This document shows positions 1 to 7,580 of a stretch of DNA of 64,000 bases, in pieces. Within the stretch, counting starts at the first letter, position 1. Each line of letters opens with the position of its first letter. Both the position numbers and the translations under genes were made by a program. The stretch is from Desulfuromonas sp. TF (lineage in GTDB: Bacteria > Desulfobacterota > Desulfuromonadia > Desulfuromonadales > ATBO01), in the NCBI RefSeq assembly GCF_000472285.1, contig NZ_KI421424.1, positions 4,154 to 68,153 on the forward strand. Direction: 5' to 3'. The notes beneath the pieces were generated by a model. The model saw nothing but the letters and a program-made list of their open reading frames with translations, was not told the origin of the DNA and did not search any database.

Positions 1-275
1 TGCTCTTCTCCGGAACTCGCCTCGTAGCGGGTCTCCCGATTGCTGAAATGGCATTCGGCGGCGATCCCGCACTCGGCGAAGAGCTTCAGGGTGCGGTAGA
101 CGGTGGCATAACCGATGGTGGGATGTTTTTTGCGCAGCTTGAGATAGAGTTCTTCGGTTGAGAGATGGTGGGAACCGGCCCTGAGGAACTCATCCAGAAT
201 GATATCCCGCTGCCGGGTCGATTTGAGGCCCTTCTGGGCCAGGTATTCCCTGAAAGCATTCTTGTTTTCAGCCAT
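1..275 (-). CDS. Fur-family metalloregulator, partial (C-terminus outside window)
   Basis: The first 91 residues of a Fur/PerR-type repressor are present; the rest runs off the left edge. The start ATG is at 275. The N-terminal winged helix is recognisable: STRQRDIILDEF, then the recognition helix motif YATVYRTLKLF, then the beginning of the dimerisation/metal domain (CHFSNRETRYE). Such proteins bind DNA when loaded with Fe, Zn or Mn, or sense peroxide. Which subtype this is cannot be decided without the C-terminal metal-binding residues. It is divergent from nothing and lies upstream of no visible partner; the TlpA/CcdA pair lies on the same strand behind its promoter side. Confidence 0.9.
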   Translation of the reverse strand, partial: MAENKNAFREYLAQKGLKSTRQRDIILDEFLRAGSHHLSTEELYLKLRKKHPTIGYATVYRTLKLFAECGIAAECHFSNRETRYEASSGEE

Positions 276-347
276 GACGACCCCCATTGAAATCGAAAAT
301 CAAACTAACAGGCGCACCGCATGATGTCAAGGCCATTCCACGAGGGG

Positions 348-1094
348 CTACACCACCGGGAACCACCGGTAGAGGTAACCGGCCAGTCGGCCGAAAACAT
401 CGAAGAAGAGCATCGCCCCCACGATCATCAGAAGAATGCCGGTGAGTATCTCCATGATTCGGATGTGCTTGCGGAAGCGGTTGAAAAAGGCGAGGAAGGT
501 GTGAAACAACAGGCCCGAGATCAGAAACGGAATGCCCAGTCCCGCGGAATAGACGGTCAACAGTAGAATCCCGCGTCCGACGCCGCCCGTGCTCCCGGCA
601 GCCAGGGCCAGGATGGCTCCGAGAATCGGCCCGATGCAGGGGGTCCATCCGGCGGCAAAGGCGAGTCCGACCAGGAAGGTTCCGATGAATCCGCTCGGCT
701 TACGGTGGATTTGCACCCGCTTCTCGCCCAGTAGAATGCCGAAGTGGAACAGCCCCGACATATGAATGCCGAAGAGAAAGATGAGGACTCCGCCGATTTT
801 CTGGATCCACACCAGGCCTTCGCGCATATGGGTCTGAAATGCCGTAGAAGCGACGCCCGCCACGGCGCCGAGGCTGATGAAAACAGCCGAGAAGCCGGCA
901 ATGAAGGTGAGCGAATGCAGCAGAACCGTCACGCGCACCTTGGTGCTGGGATGGGCCTCCTTGAGCTGGCCGAAGGAGAGGCCGGTGATGTAGGTGATGT
1001 AGGAGGGAATCAGCGGCAGCACGCAGGGAGAGAAAAAGGAGAGTATGCCGGCGGTAAAGGCAATCCAGATGGTGATGTCGGAACCAGAAGACAT
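348..1094 (-). CDS. ccdA: CcdA-like cytochrome c biogenesis / thiol transporter
   Basis: A 248-residue polytopic membrane protein with about six hydrophobic segments. It belongs to the DsbD transmembrane/CcdA family, which passes reducing equivalents from cytoplasmic thioredoxin across the membrane to periplasmic thiol oxidoreductases. The two redox cysteines sit in the expected proline-flanked sites: SPCVLP (about residue 24) and TPCIGP (about residue 153). The start ATG lies 4 nt after the stop of the upstream TlpA-like gene, so the two are probably cotranscribed and the TlpA-like protein is its likely client. The role in haem-ligation thiol reduction for c-type cytochromes is inferred from the family. 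Confidence 0.93.
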   Translation of the reverse strand: MSSGSDITIWIAFTAGILSFFSPCVLPLIPSYITYITGLSFGQLKEAHPSTKVRVTVLLHSLTFIAGFSAVFISLGAVAGVASTAFQTHMREGLVWIQKIGGVLIFLFGIHMSGLFHFGILLGEKRVQIHRKPSGFIGTFLVGLAFAAGWTPCIGPILGAILALAAGSTGGVGRGILLLTVYSAGLGIPFLISGLLFHTFLAFFNRFRKHIRIMEILTGILLMIVGAMLFFDVFGRLAGYLYRWFPVV

Positions 1095-1098
1095 GGAC

Positions 1099-1626
1099 TT
1101 ATTCCTTCACCAGATGCTCGATCCGCTTCAGAAACTCGACGGCGGACCAGTCCCTGGCGCCGAGAAATCTTTCGACAATTCTGCCTTCCTTGTCGAGCAG
1201 GAAGGTTTCCGGAAAACGAAAAACCTGATAGAGGTTCTGCGCCGCGCCCTGGGGGTCAAGGAGCACGGTGAAGTCGTGGGGATGGCTGGAGAGAAAATCC
1301 TCAACGACGTCTTTGTCCTGCTCGGTATTGACCGCCAGCATGACGAAGTCCCTGTTGGAGAAGACTTCATTCAGGCGGTTCATGGCAGGCATCTCCGCCC
1401 GGCAGGGGGGACACCAGGACGCCCAGAAATTGAGAAAGACCACCTTGCCGCGGAACTGCGAGAGCGACACGGCATCCCCATCGAGGGTCTTCAGGGTGAA
1501 ATCGGGAGCTGTCCGGCCCGCTTCGAGACTTCCCGCAGGCGATTCCTGGGGTCGTTCAGACAAGGCAAATGCGGGCACAACAAAAAAAGAAAGAAGCAGT
1601 ACGACAAGAAGAGAACGAAATGCCAT
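1099..1626 (-). CDS. TlpA/ResA-like periplasmic thiol-disulfide oxidoreductase
   Basis: A 175-residue protein when started at ATG 1626, which has GGAAAGG about 8 nt upstream and begins directly with a signal peptide ending PAFA; the longer open frame adds 11 implausible residues. The mature part is a thioredoxin-fold AhpC/TSA-Redoxin domain with the active site WCPPC (Cys72 and Cys75) and the FLNFWASWC core. It probably reduces apocytochrome c or other periplasmic disulfides, supplied with electrons by the CcdA-like protein encoded 4 nt downstream. A catalytic cis-proline is expected near EGRIVERF but was not resolved. Confidence 0.9.
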   Translation of the reverse strand: MAFRSLLVVLLLSFFVVPAFALSERPQESPAGSLEAGRTAPDFTLKTLDGDAVSLSQFRGKVVFLNFWASWCPPCRAEMPAMNRLNEVFSNRDFVMLAVNTEQDKDVVEDFLSSHPHDFTVLLDPQGAAQNLYQVFRFPETFLLDKEGRIVERFLGARDWSAVEFLKRIEHLVKE

Positions 1627-1708
1627 GGCAAAAAACCTTTCCGGCCCCGGAAGAAGCATCAGTGCGGCCGCCCTGCTGTTCTAGTCCGTGACCGCGAAAA
1701 AGTCAAGA

Positions 1709-2107
1709 TCAACTTTTCCCGTCCCCCTCTCCGGCCCAGAGTCGTTCGATCGCATCCATCTCCTCTTCACTGAAACCGAAGTAGTGAGCCAGTTCGTGGA
1801 TGATCGTCTCGCGGATGACCTTGCGAAACGGCTCCCCTGTCTCCCGGACATAGTCCTCCACCGCTCCCTGGTAGATCGTAATGACGTCCGGAAGGCAGCC
1901 GCCGTAGGCGTGGGACCTCTCGGAAAGAGGCAGGCCGCGATAATAACCGAGGAGATCGCGGGGATCATCGAATCCGACCTCCTCCAGGGTTTCGGCATCG
2001 GGCCAGTCCTCCACCTGGAAGGACAGGTTCTCGACCCGGGACAGAAACTCCTCGGGAACGGCGGCGATGGACAGCTCCACCTCTCTTTCGAAATCTTTCC
2101 TGTTCAA
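1709..2107 (-). CDS. Minimal zincin-like metallopeptidase family protein
   Basis: A 132-residue protein with the zinc-binding motif HELAHYFG (His104, Glu105, His108) followed by EEEMDAIE, as in the small zincin_1 (PF06262) metallopeptidase family. There is no signal peptide, so it is probably cytoplasmic. The start is a TTG at 2107 preceded by GGAGG 8 nt upstream; no ATG fits. Substrates of this family are unknown to me. It is followed on the same strand, after a short gap, by nothing co-directional until the TlpA-like gene, and the NtrC-type regulator lies upstream. Confidence 0.85.
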   Translation of the reverse strand: MNRKDFEREVELSIAAVPEEFLSRVENLSFQVEDWPDAETLEEVGFDDPRDLLGYYRGLPLSERSHAYGGCLPDVITIYQGAVEDYVRETGEPFRKVIRETIIHELAHYFGFSEEEMDAIERLWAGEGDGKS

Positions 2108-2147
2108 TATTGACGCCTCCGCAAAAGAACCGTCCTTCGGTCACCTG

Positions 2148-3515
2148 TCACGCGTTACGGGCAATTCCGTATTTCTCCATCCGATAGATCAGGGTATGCC
2201 TGGGGATGCGAAGGAAGGCGGCCGCTCGGGTCTGATTCCAGTCGCAGCGCCGCAGGGCCTCCATGACGGCCTCTTTCTCCAACTCCTCCAGGGGATATCC
2301 GTCATCGGGCAGATTAAGCACTCCGCCTGCCACGGGCCTGGCGCGTCCGGAAATCTTGGGGGGCAGGTCCCGCTCCTCGAGCACTTCGCCCCGCCTCAGG
2401 ATGATCATGCGTTCGACGGCATTTTCCAGCTCCCGCACATTTCCCGGCCAGTCATAGGCCGTCAGGGCCTCCATGGTCCGATCGGCCACCGGGATCCCGG
2501 TCCCTCCGCCGTGTTTGCCAAGAAAGTGCTGCACCAGCAGCGGGATGTCGGCCCGACGCTCCCGCAGCGCCGGCAGATGCACCGGGATGACCGCCAGACG
2601 ATAATAGAGATCCTCCCGGAAGTTTCCGCCGGCCATATCGGCCTCCAGGTCGCGGTTAGTGGCGGCCACCAGCCTGACGTCGATTTTACGGGAGGCGCCC
2701 CCCACCGGCTCGATTTCCCGCTCCTGCAGGGCCCGCAGAAGCTTGGGCTGAAGCTCCAGCGGCAGATCCCCGACCTCGTCGAGGAAGAGGGTGCCGCCGT
2801 CGGCCATTTCGAACTTTCCCTTGCGATCCTTGACGGCGCCGGTAAAAGCCCCCTTGACGTGTCCGAAGAGTTCGCTCTCCAGCAGATCGGCGGGGATGGC
2901 GGCGCAGTTGACCGGGATGAAAGGCTCCTGACGCCGATCGCTGCCGTGATGAATGGCTTTGGCGATGAGCTCCTTGCCGGTCCCGCTTTCACCGGTGATC
3001 AGGACCGTCGCCTCGCTGGCGGCTACCCTGCGCACAATGCCGAAAACCTGCTGCATCTCGTCGGAGATGCCGATGATGTGAGTGAAATCGATCTTCTCCG
3101 TCAACTGCTCACGCAGGCGGACGTTTTCCTCCTTGAGCCCGCAGTAGGAAAACGCCTTGTCGACGGTGAGGCGCAGTTCGTCACGGCTGAAGGGCTTGGT
3201 GAGATAGTCGTGCGCCCCGAGCTTCATCGCTTCGACCGCCTTTTCCACCGTCCCGAAAGCGGTAATAACCACCACCAGGGTTTCGGGCGCCTCCTCTTTG
3301 ATGCGCTTCAGCACCTCATAACCGGAGAGGCCGGGCATCTGGATGTCGGTGATCACCACCGGCGGCTTTTCCAGCTCGAAGAGCCGCAGCCCTTCATGGC
3401 CGTCGGAGGCGGAGATCACCCGGCATCCCGTCTCCTGCAGGGTGTATTCGGTCACCCGGCGCAGGGAATCGTCATCATCGATGATCAGTACGGTTTTAAA
3501 ATCGTCATTTGTCAT
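2148..3515 (-). CDS. NtrC-family sigma-54-dependent response regulator
   Basis: A 455-residue regulator with three domains. The receiver (1-120) has acidic pocket DDDD and phospho-acceptor Asp57 in [10 protein letters not shown]. The AAA+ sigma-54 interaction domain (about 140-380) has Walker A GESGTGKE and the sigma-54 loop GAFTGA. A Fis-type helix-turn-helix closes the protein ([20 protein letters not shown]). The ATG at 3515 is chosen because it begins just ahead of the receiver beta-1 strand; the open frame extends upstream only through a heptamer repeat tract. It lies 64 nt behind a membrane histidine kinase gene, its likely partner. Its target promoter is not visible in the window. Confidence 0.93.
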   Translation of the reverse strand: MTNDDFKTVLIIDDDDSLRRVTEYTLQETGCRVISASDGHEGLRLFELEKPPVVITDIQMPGLSGYEVLKRIKEEAPETLVVVITAFGTVEKAVEAMKLGAHDYLTKPFSRDELRLTVDKAFSYCGLKEENVRLREQLTEKIDFTHIIGISDEMQQVFGIVRRVAASEATVLITGESGTGKELIAKAIHHGSDRRQEPFIPVNCAAIPADLLESELFGHVKGAFTGAVKDRKGKFEMADGGTLFLDEVGDLPLELQPKLLRALQEREIEPVGGASRKIDVRLVAATNRDLEADMAGGNFREDLYYRLAVIPVHLPALRERRADIPLLVQHFLGKHGGGTGIPVADRTMEALTAYDWPGNVRELENAVERMIILRRGEVLEERDLPPKISGRARPVAGGVLNLPDDGYPLEELEKEAVMEALRRCDWNQTRAAAFLRIPRHTLIYRMEKYGIARNA

Positions 3516-3528
3516 TTGTTGGGGAACC

Positions 3529-3584
3529 GTTGTTTGTTGTCCGTGGTTCGTGGCCCGTTCACTCCTCACTCCTCACGCGTCACC
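3529..3584. repeat. Degenerate heptamer tandem array (8 x 7 nt)
   Basis: Reading the plus strand from 3529 in steps of seven gives GTTGTTT, GTTGTCC, GTGGTTC, GTGGCCC, GTTCACT, CCTCACT, CCTCACG, CGTCACC. The array fills the kinase-regulator gap and ends inside the kinase stop codon. A second short heptamer duplication (GTCATTT twice, 3504-3517) overlaps the regulator start codon. Similar 7-nt-period tracts occur at five other gene boundaries in the window. Confidence 0.75.
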
Positions 3585-4674
3585 GTTTCTCAACCGGCAG
3601 CACCATGGTGAACGTCGTCCCCTCCCCGATGCGGCTGGCCACTTCGATGCGCCCTCCGTGCCCCTGAACGATGCGGTGGGTGATGGCCAGTCCCAGGCCG
3701 GTCCCCTCCTGGCGGGTAGTGAAAAAGGGATTGAAGATTTTCTCGAGGCTCTCCGGCGGAATCCCCTGACCGGTATCGGCGAAGCGGACCTGCACCTCTC
3801 CATCGAGAGGAGTTGTCGCAATGGTGAGAAGGCCGCCGGCAGGCATGGCCTGCAGAGCATTGAGAAGGAGATTGAGACAGGCCTGCTTGAGCTGCTCCCG
3901 GTCACCCGGCACCTTCGGCAGGTCGCCCGGCAGCAGCTCCACCCGCACTCCGCTCTTGACCGTCTGCTGGCGGGTGAGGACGAGAAGTTCCCGGAGCGCC
4001 TCGTTGATATCGACACGGCCGCGCTCTACGGGGGCCGGGCGGGCGAAATCGAGGAAATCCTGCACCACCCGGTTAAGCCGGTCCACCTCCTTGATCAGTA
4101 TGCCGGCGAACTCGTGGCGCCTGTCGGCGGGGTCGATCCCTTCACGAAGGATCTCCGCCGTGCCGCGGATCGAGCCGAGGGGATTGCGGATCTCGTGGGC
4201 CATTCCTGCGGAAAGCTCCCCCAGGGCGGCGAGCCGGTCGGCCCGGCGCAACTGCTCCTCGATCTCCAGGATCAGATCGGCCTGAGCCCTGAGCTTGCCG
4301 TAGCTCTCTTCCAGGTGCTGGGCGGCTTTCTGATAACGGAGCTTCTGTTCGGTCTCGCGCTGGCTGAGAAAACCGGTGAGAAAACCGATCACGTTATAGA
4401 GAAAAATTTCAAGGTACTGTTCGGGACGGGAGGTGGGGTGATGGCCCCACTGGAAGACGACATGCGGCGCAAAGAGAATGGATACGGAAATGGCCGTTCC
4501 CAAACCGCCCCTCAGGGCAAACCAGAGTCCCCCGAGTACGATGGGCACATAGTAGAGGCGGCGGTAGATGTCATGAAAGTGGGCTTTCTGAACCGTCGTC
4601 AGGTAATGCAGGGCCGTGATTCCCAGAACCAGGGCTATCAGGACGGCCAGACGGATGATTTCGTTTCTGCGCAT
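3580..4674 (-). CDS. Membrane sensor histidine kinase
   Basis: A 364-residue kinase. The N-terminal 110 residues form about four membrane segments without a recognisable sensor fold. They are followed by a short coiled coil, a HisKA dimerisation domain with phospho-acceptor His in MAHEIRNPLGSIRG, and a HATPase with N box NLLLNALQA, G1 DTGQGIPPE and G2 GTGLGLAI. It resembles the NtrB/ZraS/AtoS class that partners NtrC-type regulators, and the regulator gene follows on the same strand. Its stop codon lies inside the heptamer repeat array at 3529-3584. Confidence 0.92.
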   Translation of the reverse strand: MRRNEIIRLAVLIALVLGITALHYLTTVQKAHFHDIYRRLYYVPIVLGGLWFALRGGLGTAISVSILFAPHVVFQWGHHPTSRPEQYLEIFLYNVIGFLTGFLSQRETEQKLRYQKAAQHLEESYGKLRAQADLILEIEEQLRRADRLAALGELSAGMAHEIRNPLGSIRGTAEILREGIDPADRRHEFAGILIKEVDRLNRVVQDFLDFARPAPVERGRVDINEALRELLVLTRQQTVKSGVRVELLPGDLPKVPGDREQLKQACLNLLLNALQAMPAGGLLTIATTPLDGEVQVRFADTGQGIPPESLEKIFNPFFTTRQEGTGLGLAITHRIVQGHGGRIEVASRIGEGTTFTMVLPVEKR

Positions 4675-4721
4675 AGCATGTTTTTACTCCATGCCCCCTG
4701 TGAATTCAAGAGTTTTGCAAA

Positions 4722-4752
4722 GAAAAAGCCCCCTCCCGGTTACGAGAGGGGG
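4722..4752 (-). terminator. Intrinsic-type hairpin, minus orientation
   Basis: A 7-bp stem CCCCCTC/GAGGGGG (arms 4729-4735 and 4746-4752) is followed on the minus strand by CTTTTTC. No minus-strand gene precedes it: the AEC transporter to the right is on the plus strand. A second hairpin, CAAAAGCG/CGCTTTTG, lies at 4765-4787. The 4675-4972 intergenic stretch otherwise contains only these hairpins and the palindromic repeat copy at 4867-4919. Confidence 0.6.
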
Positions 4753-4866
4753 AAAATCAGGAGGCAAAAGCGTAATAACCGCTTTTGTTGATTTAACTTT
4801 AACATCCTTTGTGCAGAATGGAAGCGCCGGGAGCAAATCTGTCTCCATCATGGAAAATCATGGAAT

Positions 4867-4919
4867 TAAAATTTGATGGCGTCGCCATCCTCTGAGTTTT
4901 TGCGACGCCATCAAATTTA
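4867..4919. repeat. Short copy of the TGATGGCGTCGC palindromic element
   Basis: A near-perfect 17-18 bp inverted repeat (TTTGATGGCGTCGC against GCGACGCCATCAAA) encloses CATCCTCTGAGTTTTT. The inner segment matches the left end of the full-length copy at 25364-25504. This therefore looks like an internal-deletion derivative that kept both termini. Confidence 0.75.
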
Positions 4920-4972
4920 TGTTGGACAGTGCCGAAGGTGATAAGGTATCTTCGCCCGCAGGAGATTCACCC

Positions 4973-5917
4973 ATGTCCCTCTTCCTGGAAATCATCACGA
5001 TCGTCCTTCCCGTTTTTCTGGTCATCGCCCTGGGCTACCTGCTGAAGCGGCTGGGGCTTATCGACAGCGTTTTTCTCCATCAGACCAACCGACTGGTCTA
5101 CTACATCGCTCTTCCGCTTCTTCTTTTTTACAAGATCGGAACCGCCGATTTCGGGACTTCCTTCAACGGCGCCCTGGTGGTCGGCTCCTCACTGGCCATC
5201 GCCGCCGGTTTCCTTCTCTCCTACGGATACGCCTCCCTGCGCCGCTACCCGCCGGCGGCCCGCGGCACGTTCAGCCAGGGGGCCTTCCGGGGCAATCTCG
5301 CCTATATCGGACTGGCCATCGTCTTCAATGCCTACGGAGAAGAGGGGTTTACCCGGGCGGGGATTCTCATGGGATTCCTGGTTCCTGTTCTCAACTTCCT
5401 GGCGATCCTGGCGCTGCTGCTGCCTCATCGCGGCGGCGACGGAGGCAGAAGTCCCGGTTTCTGGATTCGCCAGATCGCTCTCAATCCCCTGATCGTCGCC
5501 TCCTTCATCGGCATCTTCTGGAGTTTCTTCCAGCTCCCTCTCCCGACCGTTCTCGACCGCACCCTGAATATCGCCACCGGGATGGCCCTTCCTCTGGCCC
5601 TGATCGCCATAGGCGGATCCTTTTCTCTCGCCAAACTCAAAGGAGACATGATCCGGGCGGGCTTTGCCACCGCAATCAAGATCGTCTGGCTGCCGCTGAT
5701 CGCCGCCGCACTCCTGACCGCACTGAACGTGCGCGGCATGGACCTCTCCATCGGAGTCCTCATGGCCGGCACCCCGGCGGCGACCGCTACCTATATCATG
5801 GCCCACGAGATGAAGGGGGATGCCGAACTCGCCGGCTCCATCGTCATGATCTCCACTCTCCTCTCCGTCTTCACCTACACCGCCGCCCTCTTCATCCTGA
5901 GAACACTGGGACTGTGA
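4973..5917 (+). CDS. AEC-family (auxin efflux carrier-like) transporter
   Basis: A 314-residue protein with roughly ten hydrophobic segments in the two-half arrangement of the AEC/malonate carrier family. It opens with FLEIITIVLPVFLVIALGYL and continues with the characteristic GNLAYIGLAIVFNAYG and MAGTPAAT segments. These carriers move organic acids such as malate or malonate; the substrate here cannot be inferred. The ATG at 4973 is chosen over an upstream in-frame ATG at 4919 because it has AGGAG 9 nt upstream, and because the earlier start would lie in a repeat element. Its stop overlaps the start of the glycosyltransferase by 4 nt. Confidence 0.88.
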   Translation: MSLFLEIITIVLPVFLVIALGYLLKRLGLIDSVFLHQTNRLVYYIALPLLLFYKIGTADFGTSFNGALVVGSSLAIAAGFLLSYGYASLRRYPPAARGTFSQGAFRGNLAYIGLAIVFNAYGEEGFTRAGILMGFLVPVLNFLAILALLLPHRGGDGGRSPGFWIRQIALNPLIVASFIGIFWSFFQLPLPTVLDRTLNIATGMALPLALIAIGGSFSLAKLKGDMIRAGFATAIKIVWLPLIAAALLTALNVRGMDLSIGVLMAGTPAATATYIMAHEMKGDAELAGSIVMISTLLSVFTYTAALFILRTLGL

Positions 5918-6921
5918 GCGAGCCGCAGGTTTCGATTCTGATGCCGGTGCGGAACGAAGAACGCTACCTGCCGGCAGCCCTCGCCTCCCTCTTCCGCCAG
6001 AGCCTGAAAAACTGGGAGCTGATTGCGGTGGACGACGGCTCCACGGACGGAACAGCCGGGATTCTCCGGACGGCCGCACGGGCCGACGGCCGGGTGCGGG
6101 TTCTGAGCCGCCCGCCCGCAGGGCTGGTGCCGGCGCTCAATGCCGGACTCTCGTTATGCCGCGCCCCCGTGGTGGCGCGCATGGACGGCGACGATATCTG
6201 CCATCCGCGCCGCCTCGAGCATCAGGTCCATCTGCTGTCCAAAATGCCTGAACTCACCCTGGCAGCCTGCGCCGTGCGTCACTTCCCCCGTCCCGGCCTG
6301 CAGGAGGGGATGAAAGCCTACGAGAAATGGCAGAACGCCCTGCTCGATCACGACGCCATCTGCCGCGACCTCTTCGTCGAATCCCCCTTCGCCCATCCCA
6401 GCGTGGCTTTCCGCAGGAAGACCGTGGAGCGGGTCGGCGGCTATCGCGATAGGGGTTGGGCTGAAGACTACGATCTCTGGCTGCGCCTTGCCGCCGTCGG
6501 CGCCCGCTTCGCCCGGCTGCCCCGTACACTCCTGTATTGGCGCGACCGTCCCGAGCGCCTCACCCGCACCGCCGGGAACTGCACCCTGGAGGCGTTTCGG
6601 GCCTGCAAGGTCCACCACCTCAAGCTGGGCTTTCTGCGGGAAGAAGAAGCTGTCACCCTGTGGGGAGCGGGTCTCGAAGGAAAGGCCTGGCGCAAGGCTT
6701 TGCAGGCCGAAGGGATCACCGTCAGCCGCTGGGCCGAGATCGATCCGCGCAAGATCGGCCAGACCATTCATGGTGCACCGGTCGTCCCCATAGAGAACCT
6801 TAAGCCAGGCCAGGGCAAAATCCTGGTGACTGTAGGCGTCAAAGGGGCCCGCAGTCAGGTGCGGGCATGGGCGGGCGAGGCAGGGCTGGCCGAGGGACGG
6901 GATTTCGTGTGTGTTACGTAA
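5914..6921 (+). CDS. GT2 glycosyltransferase with extra C-terminal domain
   Basis: A 335-residue family 2 glycosyltransferase. The GT-A fold starts immediately (VSILMPVRNEERY), with DDGSTDGT, the metal-binding DGDD and the acceptor-side WAEDYDLWLRL motif. Residues from about 240 to the end (WGAGLEGKAWRKAL and on to the C-terminus) are not part of the usual catalytic core and look like a small nucleotide-fold module. The start is GTG, overlapping the TGA of the preceding transporter gene (GTGA). Sugar donor and acceptor are unknown; there is no polysaccharide locus around it. Confidence 0.87.
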   Translation: MSEPQVSILMPVRNEERYLPAALASLFRQSLKNWELIAVDDGSTDGTAGILRTAARADGRVRVLSRPPAGLVPALNAGLSLCRAPVVARMDGDDICHPRRLEHQVHLLSKMPELTLAACAVRHFPRPGLQEGMKAYEKWQNALLDHDAICRDLFVESPFAHPSVAFRRKTVERVGGYRDRGWAEDYDLWLRLAAVGARFARLPRTLLYWRDRPERLTRTAGNCTLEAFRACKVHHLKLGFLREEEAVTLWGAGLEGKAWRKALQAEGITVSRWAEIDPRKIGQTIHGAPVVPIENLKPGQGKILVTVGVKGARSQVRAWAGEAGLAEGRDFVCVT

Positions 6922-6928
6922 AACCCAA

Positions 6929-6948
6929 GTCTCGGGTCTCGGTCTCGG
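6929..6948. repeat. Short heptamer tandem tract
   Basis: GTCTCGG occurs twice, followed by TCTCGG, in the gap between the glycosyltransferase and the methyltransferase genes. Confidence 0.55.
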
Positions 6949-6977
6949 AACTGATGCCTTCTTTTTCGGAGATTTGC

Positions 6978-7580
6978 ATGTACCCACCATTCACCATCGG
7001 CGCCACCTTCCGCATCGTCCCCCCCGGCACGCCGGCATCGACCGAGGGGCGCATCGACCTGGTCATGGATCGCGGCGCTTTCGGCTCGGGGGAGCACGAA
7101 ACCACCGCCAGTTGCCTGGAAATACTGGCGGAGCTTCCCGAGGTCCGGGGAGCAAGAGTCCTCGACCTGGGGAGCGGCACCGGCATTCTCGCCTTCGCAG
7201 CCCTCAAGCTCGGCGCTGCCCGCGCCGTCTGCGTCGACATCAACCCCCAGGCGGTGGAGACCGCCCGACGTAACGGAGAGCTCAATGGCCTGACCGATCG
7301 TCTCATCCACCGTGCCGGGACACTTGGTTCCGCAGGAGAAGACCCGTTCGACCTGGTGCTGGCCAACATCTACGGCGACATCCTCCTCAATCTGGCAGAG
7401 GACCTGACCAGGCGGGCCCGTCCCGGCGCCCTCCTGCTCCTTTCCGGCATTCTCTGGGAATACAATTTCGAAGTCCGACAGCACTATGAAAGGCTGGGAT
7501 GCGAGATTATCCGCAACCGGATGCTCGAGCAGTTCAGCACGGTGCTGCTGCGCAAAAGAAAACCTGGAAATCATTTATGA
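6978..7580 (+). CDS. Short PrmA-like methyltransferase
   Basis: A 200-residue class I SAM-dependent methyltransferase. Motif I is LDLGSGTGILAFAALKLG, and DLVLANIYGDILL corresponds to the NIL-type catalytic motif of ribosomal protein L11 methyltransferase. The GSGEHETT segment also fits PrmA. It is about 90 residues shorter than canonical PrmA and lacks the N-terminal L11-binding domain, so either a truncated PrmA or a different protein/small-molecule methyltransferase is possible. The ATG at 6978 has CGGAG 7 nt upstream; an in-frame ATG at 6953 is an alternative. Its stop overlaps the pldA start (ATGA). Confidence 0.75.
   Translation: MYPPFTIGATFRIVPPGTPASTEGRIDLVMDRGAFGSGEHETTASCLEILAELPEVRGARVLDLGSGTGILAFAALKLGAARAVCVDINPQAVETARRNGELNGLTDRLIHRAGTLGSAGEDPFDLVLANIYGDILLNLAEDLTRRARPGALLLLSGILWEYNFEVRQHYERLGCEIIRNRMLEQFSTVLLRKRKPGNHL

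Noticed and set aside
2067-3611. A 514-codon plus-strand frame opposite the NtrC-type regulator
   Set aside because: The regulator frame has all domain motifs; the mirror has none.
4690-4852. A 55-codon minus-strand ORF containing the hairpins
   Set aside because: No ribosome binding site, and it would be translated through a terminator-like hairpin.
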